Below, piece after piece: positions 15,143 through 23,752 of a stretch of DNA of 29,177 nt. A model generated the notes under the pieces. The model did not search any database. It was not told where the DNA came from and saw nothing but the letters and a program-made list of their open reading frames with translations. Position 1 is the first letter of the stretch. Every line of letters starts with the position of its first letter. A program made the position numbers and the translations under genes. Source of the DNA: VRUE01 sp035556755 (GTDB taxonomy: Bacteria > Actinomycetota > Thermoleophilia > Solirubrobacterales > 70-9); contig DATMEP010000154.1 of NCBI GenBank assembly GCA_035556755.1, positions 1 through 29,177 of the forward strand, read 5' to 3'.

Positions 15143-16486
15143 GTGGACGGGTTCCGACTCCCTTTGGCACCGAGCTACGTCGTCCTCGGTGCGGTCGGCT
15201 GCATCGCGCTGCTCCTCTCGGCGCTGATGATCAAAGCACCGCTCGTCGCGATCGCGGTGGTCGGGGTTCTGCTGCTCACCGCCGCGCTTGGCATGGAGGG
15301 GCTGATCGTCGTCAGCCTGCTGGGAGCATGCGGGCTGCTTCCCTTTGTCGGGGCCAACGATTTCGTCACCGACAACGTCAAAGTCTATGCCCTGCTCTTC
15401 CTCCTCAGCATGGGCACGATCCTCGTCACCTACTCGGCGCGGGTGCTGTCGCACAAGCCCAGATGGCCGGTCCCGGTCAACGCGCTCTCAATTGGCCTCG
15501 TCGTTCTCCTCGCCTACGTCGGCATGGTGGCGCTCGCATCCAATCCGAAGGAAGTCCCGGCGCTGGCGACTCCGTTCTTCATCCTCCCCCTCTGCGCGCT
15601 GGGGACCATTCTCTGGCTCTCGCATGAGGATGCGCTCGCGGGTTTGCGCCGAGCACTCCCCCTGGTGGTGGCCATAGTCGCCGCCTGGGCGCTTGCGTAC
15701 GACGCCGGAGCGGCGGGCTGCGGGCCGTGTCGCGAATGGGTCAGCACCGGCATGACGAACGATGGCCTGCTGGGCGACGGCAGCCGGTTGTACACCGAGG
15801 GGCAGAACTCCTTCCTCGCCCTCTTTCTAATCGCCGTCGCCTACTCGCTCATGCGACCCGGTGCCTTGTCCATCTCGCTGGTATCCCTAGGTGCGCTCAC
15901 CGTCGCACTCCAAGGGTCGCGGGCCCAGTACATCGCCGTTCTCTTCGGGGTCGCTCTGCTCCTGATCTGGAAGATGAGCCAGCTGCGCGTGGGTGGACGC
16001 CTCGTCTTGGTCGTCGTCTCTGGACTCGCCCTGCTCGCCATCGCCAGCTCACCGGCGGGCGATCGCGCCGCGAGCGTATACACCGATCTGCAGACCGGCA
16101 CCGGGACCGGTGCCTATCGCGTCGAACTGATCGAATCGACGGCCCAGGAGTGGACGCCACTCGGCCAGGGGTTCTCGACCAACACCCTCGAACTGGGCTA
16201 TGACGTGGATCTGGGCCTGCCGAACACCTTGCTGGTGCTCGGCTACCTGGGGGCCGTCATCCAGCTCACCCTGCTCGGCCTTGGGATCTGGCGCGGGGTT
16301 TCCGCCAGGACCCTAACCGGGATGATGGTCGCCGCGATCCTGCTCATGGTCCTCATCGCCCGCCCCACTCTGCCGCTGCTCGAGTACGGACACAGCGCGG
16401 TTATGTATGGCGCTGTTCTCGGCTTCGCCGCCGTGCTCACGGTCGCGGGAGCCGGACGTAGGGAATCGCCGACCCCGCCGACATGA
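15143..16486 (+). CDS. Wzy/O-antigen-ligase-like polytopic membrane protein
   Basis: 447 residues with about 12-14 hydrophobic segments. A larger hydrophilic loop near the middle-to-late region (QGSRAQY, later GTGTGAYR and GQGFSTNTLE) is typical of O-antigen ligase/Wzy polymerases. Expected to polymerise undecaprenyl-linked repeat units on the outer face of the membrane. Sequence conservation in this family is low, so the call rests on topology, the loop and gene context. GTG 15143 is chosen because it begins two bases after the Wzc-like stop and just before the first hydrophobic segment; the frame is open upstream only as overlap with that gene. The stop overlaps the GT2 start as ATGA (16483-16486). 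Confidence 0.82.
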   Translation: MDGFRLPLAPSYVVLGAVGCIALLLSALMIKAPLVAIAVVGVLLLTAALGMEGLIVVSLLGACGLLPFVGANDFVTDNVKVYALLFLLSMGTILVTYSARVLSHKPRWPVPVNALSIGLVVLLAYVGMVALASNPKEVPALATPFFILPLCALGTILWLSHEDALAGLRRALPLVVAIVAAWALAYDAGAAGCGPCREWVSTGMTNDGLLGDGSRLYTEGQNSFLALFLIAVAYSLMRPGALSISLVSLGALTVALQGSRAQYIAVLFGVALLLIWKMSQLRVGGRLVLVVVSGLALLAIASSPAGDRAASVYTDLQTGTGTGAYRVELIESTAQEWTPLGQGFSTNTLELGYDVDLGLPNTLLVLGYLGAVIQLTLLGLGIWRGVSARTLTGMMVAAILLMVLIARPTLPLLEYGHSAVMYGAVLGFAAVLTVAGAGRRESPTPPT

Positions 16487-17406
16487 GCACCTCCGACCCC
16501 AGGCCGGAGCTCGCCGTCATCGCGGTGACCCACAACAGCGCGCACGTCCTCCCTGACTGGATCTCGTCCCTGGAGGCCATCGCGGGCCGCGAGCAGCTGG
16601 AGCTGTGCATAGTCGACAGCGGCTCCTCTCCTGCCCAGAGGAAGCTGACCGAAGAGCAGGCGGCCACGCGAGTCGAGCATCTCGTCTCTCTGCCAAACGT
16701 CGGATATGGGGCGGCCTGCAACGCGGGGGCCGAAGCGACGAGCGCGCCGGTTCTCCTGTTCACCAATCCCGACGTCCAGATTCGCTCCCTGCCAGACCGC
16801 GCGCTCGACGGCCAGGGCCTCGAAGGCGCGCTCGTCGGCGGCTACGCCCTCTCGCCCCACCGGCCGCTTGGCTTCGCCGAGGCTCCCCGCTTGCGCTCGG
16901 AGGCCGAAGAGCTGGTCCTCGGCCGGTGGTCGCGCGCCTATGGGCGGTGCGCGAGCGGGCCCGCTTGGGTCTCCGGCGCGGCCCTGATGATCGAGCGCAC
17001 CGCCTTCGATCGGATCGGTGGCTTCTCGCCCGCCTTCTTCATGTACTTCGAGGACGCCGACCTCGCCATGCGCCACCGCTATGCCGGCGGACATGTGGAG
17101 CTGGACGAGGGCTTCGTGATCGATCACATCGGAGGAAAGAGCTCCGAGGAGGAGGTGGCCGCATCGCTCGCCCCGGCGCTCTCCGGAGTCCACAGGCTCA
17201 GCGGTCGCCGCTTTGCCAAGCGCTACGGGCGCCCGTGGCACGGGGCCCTTCTCTACGTTCTGCTGGCCGCCGCCTACCTGCCCCGGCAACTGCTCGCACA
17301 CCAGATCCGGGACCGGTCCTCCCCGCGTGAAGCACTCGACTACCTGCTCTGCCTCCTGCGCCCGAGCAGGGCGCTTCGCAAGCTCACCTCCCCGCCCACG
17401 CCATGA
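16483..17406 (+). CDS. Glycosyltransferase family 2 protein (rhamnosyltransferase-like)
   Basis: 307-residue GT-A-fold inverting glycosyltransferase. The N-terminal IAVTHNSA and the nucleotide-binding VDSGS are in place, NVGYGAACNAGAE follows, and NPDV stands in the DXD position. The acceptor-side motif GGFSPAFFMYFEDADLAMR is characteristic of the subgroup that includes rhamnosyltransferases and mycobacterial galactan-type enzymes. A short amphipathic or hydrophobic segment near the C-terminus (LLYVLLAAAYLP) may associate with the membrane. It is coupled to both neighbours by ATGA overlaps (16483-16486 and 17403-17406), which places it in the repeat-unit assembly set. The donor and linkage cannot be inferred. 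Confidence 0.9.
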   Translation: MSTSDPRPELAVIAVTHNSAHVLPDWISSLEAIAGREQLELCIVDSGSSPAQRKLTEEQAATRVEHLVSLPNVGYGAACNAGAEATSAPVLLFTNPDVQIRSLPDRALDGQGLEGALVGGYALSPHRPLGFAEAPRLRSEAEELVLGRWSRAYGRCASGPAWVSGAALMIERTAFDRIGGFSPAFFMYFEDADLAMRHRYAGGHVELDEGFVIDHIGGKSSEEEVAASLAPALSGVHRLSGRRFAKRYGRPWHGALLYVLLAAAYLPRQLLAHQIRDRSSPREALDYLLCLLRPSRALRKLTSPPTP

Positions 17407-18968
17407 ACGAGGCCCGCGATCCTGGAAGCGCGATGCGCGCTCGCCTCGCCAGCGGCTTCCTGATCGTCAAGAACACCGCGATAACCATCGGGGCGCAGGC
17501 CTTCATCGCCGTCGTCGCGCTGCTCGCGGTGCCGATTCTCGTCGACCGCCTCGGAACCGCGCGGTTCGGGATCCTCACTCTCACCTGGGTCGTGATCGGC
17601 TACGCGAGCCTGCTCGATCTGGGGCTCGGACGGGCATTGACCAAACTCACCGCCGAACGTCTCGGGCGGGGTGCCGAGCGCGAAACGCCAAACCTCTTCT
17701 GGACGGCTGTCGCTCTGCTCGCGGGGATCGGGGTCGTCAGCGGGGCCATCATCGCCGCCGTCTCCGGACCGCTGACCAGCAGCATCTTCTCCATCGAAGA
17801 CGGTCTCGTCGACGAAGCGCACGTCACCTTCATCCTGCTCGGCTGCACCGTCCCGTTCGTACTCGTCAGCACCGCTCTGCGCGGCAATCTCGAAGCGCAT
17901 CAGCGCTTCGACCTGACCAACGGAGCCGCCGTGCCGCTGGCTCTTCTCTCCTACTTCGGGCCGGTGGTCATCGCACTTGCCACGACCAGCCTGCCCCTGG
18001 TCGTCTCCGCCGTCTGCGCGAGCCGCGTCATCGCCACTGGGGTTTTCATGACCCTGTGCCTGCGGGTCGATCCGCTCCTGCGCACCAAGGTGAGCTTCGA
18101 TCGGCTCCTGATAGGGCCGCTGCTCCGCTACGGAGGCTGGGTCACCGTGGCGGCCATCCTCTCCGGCATGATCGCCAGCGCCGACCGCCTGATAATCGGC
18201 ACGGTGGCGTCCGCGAAGGCAGTCGCGTTCTACGCCACGCCCTACGAAGGCTCGAAGCAGATGCTGATGGTCTCCTCCGCATTCGCCAACGTCCTCTTTC
18301 CCGGATTCGCCGCCAACGTTCGCCAGGATCCAAAGCGGACGGAACTTCTGTTCAGCCGCGGCGTGCGAGCGACTTTCGTCGGCCTCTTTCCACTTGCCCT
18401 GATCGCGTCGGTCCTCTCCTACGAGATCCTTCACGTCTGGATCAACACGGAATTCGCCGAGAACGGAGGGCCCGTCCTGCAGCTGATCGCGATGGGAATC
18501 CTCGTCAACGGCGTCGCCTTCGTCGCCTTCGCGTTGATCCAAAGCACCAGGCCGGACGTCATCGCGAAGGTCGCCGGGGTCGAGTTCCCGCTGTACGTCG
18601 GCCTCCTCTGGCTGCTTCTGAATGCCTACGGGATAACCGGTGCCGCCATCGCCTTTTGCTGCAGGGTCCTGGTGGACACCACTGCTCTCTACTTCTTCAC
18701 CAACCGGCTGCGGTTGATCAAAGCCGATGTCCTCTTCGAGATGGGGCGCATGGTCGCCCTGGGAGTCGCCGTGATCGGAATCGGAGCACTCTTGCCCAAC
18801 GCCCCCACCCGGATCGCCTATGTGATCGTGGTCATCGCCTGCTTCCTGCCGCTTGCCTGGACGCGCATCCTCACCGATCTGGAGCGTGAACGAATCGGGG
18901 AGCGGGTGCTGCGGATGCGCAGCTCAGCCAGATTCCGCGTGAAACCTTCCACCCCGGACGCCGCCTGA
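17403..18968 (+). CDS. Wzx-type polysaccharide flippase (MOP superfamily)
   Basis: 521 residues with about a dozen or more hydrophobic helices, arranged as in polysaccharide transporters of the MOP superfamily. Expected to move the undecaprenyl-pyrophosphate-linked repeat unit across the cytoplasmic membrane before polymerisation. The N-terminal GAQAFIAVVALLAVPILVDRLG followed by RFGILTL fits the conserved first helices and loop of Wzx-like proteins. The central GSKQMLMVSSAFANVLFPGFA segment matches the helix 7-8 region. The C-terminal tail is basic and cytoplasmic. ATG 17403 overlaps the preceding stop by four bases, and a GT4 gene begins two bases after the stop. Confidence 0.88.
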   Translation: MNEARDPGSAMRARLASGFLIVKNTAITIGAQAFIAVVALLAVPILVDRLGTARFGILTLTWVVIGYASLLDLGLGRALTKLTAERLGRGAERETPNLFWTAVALLAGIGVVSGAIIAAVSGPLTSSIFSIEDGLVDEAHVTFILLGCTVPFVLVSTALRGNLEAHQRFDLTNGAAVPLALLSYFGPVVIALATTSLPLVVSAVCASRVIATGVFMTLCLRVDPLLRTKVSFDRLLIGPLLRYGGWVTVAAILSGMIASADRLIIGTVASAKAVAFYATPYEGSKQMLMVSSAFANVLFPGFAANVRQDPKRTELLFSRGVRATFVGLFPLALIASVLSYEILHVWINTEFAENGGPVLQLIAMGILVNGVAFVAFALIQSTRPDVIAKVAGVEFPLYVGLLWLLLNAYGITGAAIAFCCRVLVDTTALYFFTNRLRLIKADVLFEMGRMVALGVAVIGIGALLPNAPTRIAYVIVVIACFLPLAWTRILTDLERERIGERVLRMRSSARFRVKPSTPDAA

Positions 18969-18970
18969 CC

Positions 18971-20050
18971 ATGCGCCTGGGAATCGTGACGGGATCGCTT
19001 GGGGGCGGCGGCGCCGAGCGCCAGGCGGCGATCTGGACCCGCCTCTGCGCCGAGCAGGGCCACGACGTTACGGCGATCACCATCTGGGACACCAATCCCG
19101 CCGTCGAGCTGCCGGACGTACGCATCGTCCACATGCCAAAGGCCCGAGTCACCGACCTCGCGACAATCGCCTGGAGGTTGCGCAAGCTGGAGAGCGAGCT
19201 GGATGCCATCGTGGCTTTTGAGCCCTTCCTGGGATTCTGCTGCGCTCTGGCACGCCTGCGCATTCCGTGGATGATCGTCACGGGCAAGGTACCGGCACAC
19301 CTGCAAGCCGACTCGAGAATGCCCATGGGCGTCTACCGCTGGGCGTTCGATCGCGCCACCCTGGCCTCCGCTCCCAATCAGGGGATGATCGATTCGTACC
19401 GTGAGTTCGGCTTTCGCTCGGCCAAGCCGTGGATGCTGATCCCGAATATCGCCGAATCCGACGCCTTCATCGAGTCCTCGCCTCAGCGCGAGGGCATCCT
19501 GTTCGTGGGCAGGCTGGTTCCGGTCAAGAATCCCATGCTGGCCGTGGAAAGCGCGGCGGCTGTGCCCGCGCCGCTGACGCTGCTGGGGGCGGGAGTGCTT
19601 CAGCCCGAGATCGAACGTGCCATAGGCGCGGGGAACTACGACATCCCCGCGCGTATTCAGCCGTTCACCGGGGAACCGTGGAAGGTCTACTCACGTCATC
19701 GGGTACTGGTCGTCACCTCGTTGTACGAGTCCTTCGGCAACGTCATCATCGAGAGCCTGGCGGCAGGGACGCCGGTCGTCTCGGTGGATTGCGACCTCGG
19801 CCCTCGGGAAATCATCGGAGACGCGTCGTACAGTCATCTCACCGAGTCGTCGCCCGACTCCCTGGCCACCGCTCTCTCCAGGGTGCTCGATCGCCCCTAC
19901 AGCCAGGCCGAGGAGACCGAGTGCCGCACGATCGCCGAGCGCTATCGGCCGGAGGCCGTGACCCCTCTCATCCTTGAAGCAGTCGATCGGCTGCAGGAGC
20001 TGGCCAACCGAAGCCCTCGTTCAGCTCGAGCGACGAAGCAGTCGGCGTAG
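18971..20050 (+). CDS. Glycosyltransferase family 4 protein
   Basis: 359-residue GT-B-fold glycosyltransferase. It opens with IVTGSLGGGGAERQAA, the glycine-rich loop typical of GT4 enzymes. The donor domain starts at GILFVGRLVPVKNP, and ESFGNVIIESLAAG provides the E-x7-E donor-binding motif, followed by GPREII. It is likely to be one of the enzymes that extend the lipid-linked repeat unit. It is the last gene of the plus-strand run, beginning two bases after the flippase stop. Its last 30 bases overlap the end of the convergent acyltransferase gene, and no terminator hairpin was found between them. Confidence 0.9.
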   Translation: MRLGIVTGSLGGGGAERQAAIWTRLCAEQGHDVTAITIWDTNPAVELPDVRIVHMPKARVTDLATIAWRLRKLESELDAIVAFEPFLGFCCALARLRIPWMIVTGKVPAHLQADSRMPMGVYRWAFDRATLASAPNQGMIDSYREFGFRSAKPWMLIPNIAESDAFIESSPQREGILFVGRLVPVKNPMLAVESAAAVPAPLTLLGAGVLQPEIERAIGAGNYDIPARIQPFTGEPWKVYSRHRVLVVTSLYESFGNVIIESLAAGTPVVSVDCDLGPREIIGDASYSHLTESSPDSLATALSRVLDRPYSQAEETECRTIAERYRPEAVTPLILEAVDRLQELANRSPRSARATKQSA

Positions 20051-21142
20051 CCGGCGTTTGGCGGTGGGAGAAAGTCGCTCGACGAGCGCATGCCGCCACT
20101 GCTCCCTGGCCAACCGAAGCCTGGCCAGCGGGTACCCGATGCCGGACGGCAGGAGAACGTAGGAAGCCAGGGTGTCCTCGCCGGTCGACAGCCGGTTCTT
20201 GTAGCTCTGGCCGCCGGGACCGAGGCTGATGCCAAGCTCGTCCCGTCCAGAAGCGGCATCGCCCAGGGCATGCAGGAGGCTCTGCATCGAGGGCGACAAC
20301 TTCGAGAAGTCCTCGTCGAAGCCGCTGTTCCACATGCAGACCTCGCGCTCCGTCGCCAGCAGCACCCGTGCGGCAATGGGCTTTCCCTCCAGCTCCAGGC
20401 AAAGCAACCTGAAACGTCCGGACTCGAGCAGCGCAGAGCCAGCTGCGATCAGCATCCTCCCGACGTCGTCACCGGTAAGACTCGTCCCCCCCTGGCCGGA
20501 GCGACGGCGACGGTGCAGCTGCAGGAAGGCGCCGACGTCGTCCTCCAGGGTTTCGCTGGTTGCATACCTGAACGAGCCGCCAGCCTTCTCGATCGCGCGC
20601 TGCTTTTGGCGCATCTCACGGCGGAACTTGGTGCTCCTCGAACTCACCCAGGCATCGAAGCCGGCATCGAGATCGATGCGTGGTACGGGGGCTTCGGCGG
20701 TGACCCACGGCCGAAGCCGGCGCCCCGCCGGCCACGATTCACACAACAGCGCAGCCCAGCTGGGTGAGCTGTTGCGCAGATCCAGCCCGATCGCCGTCGG
20801 CGCCGGCTCGGCTTCCGCGAGCCGCATCGCTGCCTGCTCCGCCACCCCCCGCTCGAAACTCTGCCTGGCCAACGGCTCGGTGGCCGGCAGGCCCTCGCCC
20901 AAGGGGAGATAGCGTCGTCCGGAGGTGAACAGTGGGACGACACCCACGAGGGAGTCTCCTTGCCACACCAGCACCGTTCGCAGCTCTGCGCGTCTGGGGC
21001 GAAGATGACTCCACCACGCCATCGCCCATGCCGGAGCCGCAAACGGCTGGGACTCGTCGACCGCGAGTTCGTCCCAGGCACTCAAAAAGGGCTCGAGCTC
21101 CCCGGGATCGTCGAACATGCGCGAACTCAGCTTCGGTTCCAT
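20021..21142 (-). CDS. FemAB/CelD-like GNAT-fold acyltransferase
   Basis: About 373 residues, resembling the BioF2-like/Acetyltransf_6 (CelD/BcsL) group. The first part WDELAVDESQPFAAPAWAMAWW is the usual opening of this group. A basic helix WVSSRSTKFRREMRQKQR follows, and the second GNAT half contains RLLCLELEGKPIAARVLL and LGPGGQSYKNRLS. Such proteins transfer acyl or aminoacyl groups and are common in exopolysaccharide clusters; the substrate is unknown. The frame is open to 21244, but that would overlap the ATP-grasp gene. ATG 21142 is preferred and ATG 21118 is possible. It is downstream of the ATP-grasp gene on the same strand, with 28 bases between, suggesting the two act in sequence. 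Confidence 0.8.
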   Translation of the reverse strand: MEPKLSSRMFDDPGELEPFLSAWDELAVDESQPFAAPAWAMAWWSHLRPRRAELRTVLVWQGDSLVGVVPLFTSGRRYLPLGEGLPATEPLARQSFERGVAEQAAMRLAEAEPAPTAIGLDLRNSSPSWAALLCESWPAGRRLRPWVTAEAPVPRIDLDAGFDAWVSSRSTKFRREMRQKQRAIEKAGGSFRYATSETLEDDVGAFLQLHRRRRSGQGGTSLTGDDVGRMLIAAGSALLESGRFRLLCLELEGKPIAARVLLATEREVCMWNSGFDEDFSKLSPSMQSLLHALGDAASGRDELGISLGPGGQSYKNRLSTGEDTLASYVLLPSGIGYPLARLRLAREQWRHALVERLSPTAKRRLRRLLRRSS

Positions 21143-21170
21143 CGGCGAGTGCCTATCTCTGGATTTCGGC

Positions 21171-22376
21171 TCAGTGCCGGCGGCGGCGCAGACCGCGTAT
21201 GAGCGCCATTCCCCGGTTGCGAGCTCTGCGAACCATGTTGACAACGCTTGGGCGCAGGTCGCCGAACGAGAAGACGTGCATGTAGAGCGGATAGCGGATC
21301 AGGCTCGCAACCCAGCGAGGCCAGCTCAGATCGCCCTCCGCACGCAGGTCGCGACCCGACCTGACGTCGAGCGCGGGCATCCAGAGGCGGACGCCCGATC
21401 GCCATGGGCCGACCGAGACCGATTGCCCGAGCGCTCGCCGATAGGCGACGAGCGGGACGTTGACCCCCGCCCGGCGAAGCGTCTCGTTCGAGGCCATGAA
21501 GCGATGGTTGCACTCGATCAGCTTGAGACTCTCGTCGCGCGCGTCGCGCTTGAACTCGACGTTTGCCATGCCCCGCAGGCCAGCGCCACGCAGAAAGCGC
21601 ATTCCCATCTCCGCGACCTCCGGGTCCCAGCGGATCAGGTGGTAGGTGCCGACGCCGAAATGGATCGGGTAAGAGCGGAGCTTCTGCTTGGTCACTTCGA
21701 ACAGCGGCTCGCCAGCGTCGTCGATGAAGGTACTGAAACCCCACACGCGATCGTCCTCACCTGGGATGATCTCGGTGACGAGCATCTCGAGACCGTGCTC
21801 ACGCGTACGGGTCAACGCCGCGCGAAGCTCGTCGTGAGATTCCGCGACGAAGACCTTGAAGCTGAAGTGCTTCGAGAAGAGGTGCGAGTGGAGCGGCTTG
21901 AGCGCACATGGGTACTCGAGGTCGTCCGAGATCGCGTCGAGATCCGAGAGGTCCGATACCCGCCAGATCGATGGCGCCGGGACATCGGCCTCACGAGCGA
22001 TGGAGTACGTCTTCTCCTTGTCGAGCATCGCCAGCGACGCCTCGCCTGCGGTCTCGAGCGGGTGCAGACCCCAGCCGCGGAGCTCGTCGCTGTGGGCAGC
22101 GACGAGGTCGAGCCCGTCGTCGCCGCAGGCAAGCACGACCGCGCCGCCTGGGGCCCCGCGCAGCCAATCCAGCCAACGCTCGCCGACACCGTCGCCCGAG
22201 CCGAGGTCGACGAACTCGGTGCAGTATCGCGACGCGCCGGCAAGAGACGTGCTCCCGTCGCCCAACACGTACACCGGAACTCCCTCGCGACCGAGACTGC
22301 GCGTTATCGAGAGCGCCGCGCCGACGCCGCCAAGGACGATCGCCGGGGCTGGCGTGGATCCAGCGCTGGAGGGCAC
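21171..22376 (-). CDS. ATP-grasp carboxylate-amine/thiol ligase family protein
   Basis: 401 residues. The N-terminal Rossmann-like domain starts IVLGGVGAALSITRSLG. The ATP-grasp domain has the lid and binding strand around MLDKEKTY and YPCALKPL, a central VTEIIPGEDD, and the metal-binding VEFKRD with LIECNHRFM. Members join a carboxylate, through an acyl phosphate, to an amine or thiol, as in D-alanine or amino-acid ligation. In this context it may attach an amino acid or similar group to the polymer or its precursor. The frame is open to 22532, but that region overlaps the MaoC gene and lacks domain character. GTG 22376 fits the first beta strand and has an AGGG about eight bases upstream. 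The C-terminal tail is strongly basic. Confidence 0.82.
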   Translation of the reverse strand: MPSSAGSTPAPAIVLGGVGAALSITRSLGREGVPVYVLGDGSTSLAGASRYCTEFVDLGSGDGVGERWLDWLRGAPGGAVVLACGDDGLDLVAAHSDELRGWGLHPLETAGEASLAMLDKEKTYSIAREADVPAPSIWRVSDLSDLDAISDDLEYPCALKPLHSHLFSKHFSFKVFVAESHDELRAALTRTREHGLEMLVTEIIPGEDDRVWGFSTFIDDAGEPLFEVTKQKLRSYPIHFGVGTYHLIRWDPEVAEMGMRFLRGAGLRGMANVEFKRDARDESLKLIECNHRFMASNETLRRAGVNVPLVAYRRALGQSVSVGPWRSGVRLWMPALDVRSGRDLRAEGDLSWPRWVASLIRYPLYMHVFSFGDLRPSVVNMVRRARNRGMALIRGLRRRRH

Positions 22377-22425
22377 CAGCGGAACCCTACCTAGCGTCAG
22401 CCCTGCCTGGGAACCTCTCGACCAG

Positions 22426-22947
22426 CTAGGCGTCACCCGGCTCGCGCCGTGGCACCAGCACCAGCCGTTTGAACTCCGCAACCAGGACGCCGTCCTGGTT
22501 GAGCACCCGGGTGTGGACTTTGACGACGCCACGGTCGGGTTTGGAAGAGGAGGGCTTGACGTCGAGCACCTCGGTCTCGCAGAAGAGCGTGTCGCCGTGG
22601 AAGACCGGGTTGGGATGGCTGAGGTCTTCGGTGGCGAGGTTGGCGATCGCCTTGCCGGAGACGTCGGAGACCGACATCCCGAGCGCCAGCGAGTAGACGA
22701 GCGGACCGACGACGACGTTGCGGCCCTGCTGCGACCCCTTCGCGTAGACGTCGTTGAGGTGGAGTGGGTGGTGGTTCATCGTGATCAGGCAGAAGAGGTG
22801 GTCATCGGCCTCGGTCACGGTCTTGGCCGGCCAGTGCTTGTAGATGGCGCCGACCTCGAACTCCTCGAGGTACCGGCCGTAGCTGTGGGCGCCCGAGGCC
22901 TCGCGCTCGGCCTGGTCGGTGGTCAGCTCGTACTTCTGCTCGCTCAT
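22426..22947 (-). CDS. MaoC-type hotdog hydratase, candidate mesaconyl-CoA hydratase
   Basis: 173-residue single-hotdog protein. The hydratase motif region MNHHPLHLND followed by VVVGPLVYSLALGMS carries the family's acidic/His catalytic pair. FEVGAIYKHWPAKTVTE and PVFHGDTLFCETEVLD are typical of MaoC dehydratases. I recall very similar proteins beside ccr and meaA in streptomycetes, where a mesaconyl-CoA hydratase role in the ethylmalonyl-CoA pathway is assigned. That agrees with the mutase at the left edge and the dehydrogenase at the right edge of this window. ATG 22947 has a GAGGAGA-type ribosome site upstream and a TAGCAT box 36 bases before it. The ATP-grasp gene follows 50 bases downstream on the same strand. 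Confidence 0.85.
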   Translation of the reverse strand: MSEQKYELTTDQAEREASGAHSYGRYLEEFEVGAIYKHWPAKTVTEADDHLFCLITMNHHPLHLNDVYAKGSQQGRNVVVGPLVYSLALGMSVSDVSGKAIANLATEDLSHPNPVFHGDTLFCETEVLDVKPSSSKPDRGVVKVHTRVLNQDGVLVAEFKRLVLVPRREPGDA

Positions 22948-22982
22948 CGGTCTCCGATTCTCCTCTGGATTGGACGGCGCGG

Positions 22983-22995
22983 GATGCTAGCCGAG
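22983..22995. promoter_or_regulatory. 13-mer GATGCTAGCCGAG, copy 1, in a divergent promoter region
   Basis: On the minus strand it contains TAGCAT, a TANNNT -10 candidate for the MaoC gene. The same 13 bases occur at 26520-26532 in another divergent gap. A second box, TAGGGT at 23031-23036, could serve the plus-strand gene at 23091. Confidence 0.4.
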
Positions 22996-23090
22996 TTGGA
23001 GACCCCCGGCCTTGCGTCCCGGGCGCTGGCTAGGGTTCCCGACCGGTCGTGCTCGGCACGGCGCATGCCCACGACGCGAGGAGGCCGAAG

Positions 23091-23681
23091 ATGCGGTGGC
23101 AGAGATCGAAAGGCGACGCCCAGCCGGAGGGGCCACCAAAAAGGCAGCACGTTCTTCTCTGGGCCGGAGTCGGGATGGCGATCGCGGCCGTGCTGATCGT
23201 CTGGCTGCTGATCGCCGGCACCGATTCCGACGATGGCAACGACTCGACCAGCGCCTCGACCGGAGCGGAGGTCGTCAGCGAAGAGTCCCTGCGTGAGACG
23301 GCGGCGGAGCTGGAAGCTCCCGTCTACTGGGCCGGCCCCCCCGAAGAAGACGCCGAGCTGGAGCTGAGCCAGCCGGACTCCGAACGCACCTTCGTCCGGT
23401 ACCTGACCGAAGGCGCCGAGGCCGGCGACCCACGCCCCTTCCTCACCGTCGGCAGCTACGCGATCGAGAACCCGACCGCGGCGCTGCGCCGTCAGGGCAA
23501 CGAAGACGGCGGCGTCCTCGCGGCCGCCCCTGGCGGCGGCACCGTGTACTTCAACCGGGAAAACCCCGAGAGCGTCTACGTCGCCTACCCGGACGTCGAC
23601 GTCCAGGTCGAGGTCTTCGCTCCGGACTTCAAAGAGGCGCTGGAGCTGGCCACCTCGGGGCAGATCGAGCCGGTCGAGTAG
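23091..23681 (+). CDS. Membrane-anchored protein of unknown function
   Basis: Predicted 196-residue protein with a basic cytoplasmic N-terminus (MRWQRSKG), one transmembrane helix (about 20-40, WAGVGMAIAAVLIVWLLIAG), an acidic Ser/Asp-rich linker (about 42-60) and an extracytoplasmic domain. That domain has LEAPVYWAGP, TFVRYLTEGA, TVYFNRENPESVYVAYP and a late EVFAPD strand. I do not recognise a named family. The frame is open from 23049, but ATG 23091 is chosen because GAGGAGG lies nearby upstream and the charged-then-hydrophobic N-terminus begins there. It is divergent from the MaoC gene, sharing a 143-base promoter region, and ends before a strong hairpin facing the collagen-like gene. Confidence 0.8.
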   Translation: MRWQRSKGDAQPEGPPKRQHVLLWAGVGMAIAAVLIVWLLIAGTDSDDGNDSTSASTGAEVVSEESLRETAAELEAPVYWAGPPEEDAELELSQPDSERTFVRYLTEGAEAGDPRPFLTVGSYAIENPTAALRRQGNEDGGVLAAAPGGGTVYFNRENPESVYVAYPDVDVQVEVFAPDFKEALELATSGQIEPVE

Positions 23682-23690
23682 GGCTAGAAC

Positions 23691-23735
23691 GTCGAAGGCC
23701 GCGCCCCGGGCGAACCCGGGACGCGGCCGATCGAC
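23691..23735. terminator. Bidirectional hairpin between convergent genes
   Basis: The inner stem is CCCGGG (23705-23710) with CCCGGG (23715-23720) around a CGAA tetraloop. The outer stem is GGCCGCG (23697-23703) with CGCGGCC (23722-23728), separated by one mismatch. Short GTCGA/TCGAC flanks extend it. There is no T-tract, as is common in high-GC actinomycetes. It can serve both 23091-23681 and the collagen-like gene. Confidence 0.75.
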
Positions 23736-23752
23736 TACTCATCAAACAGGTA

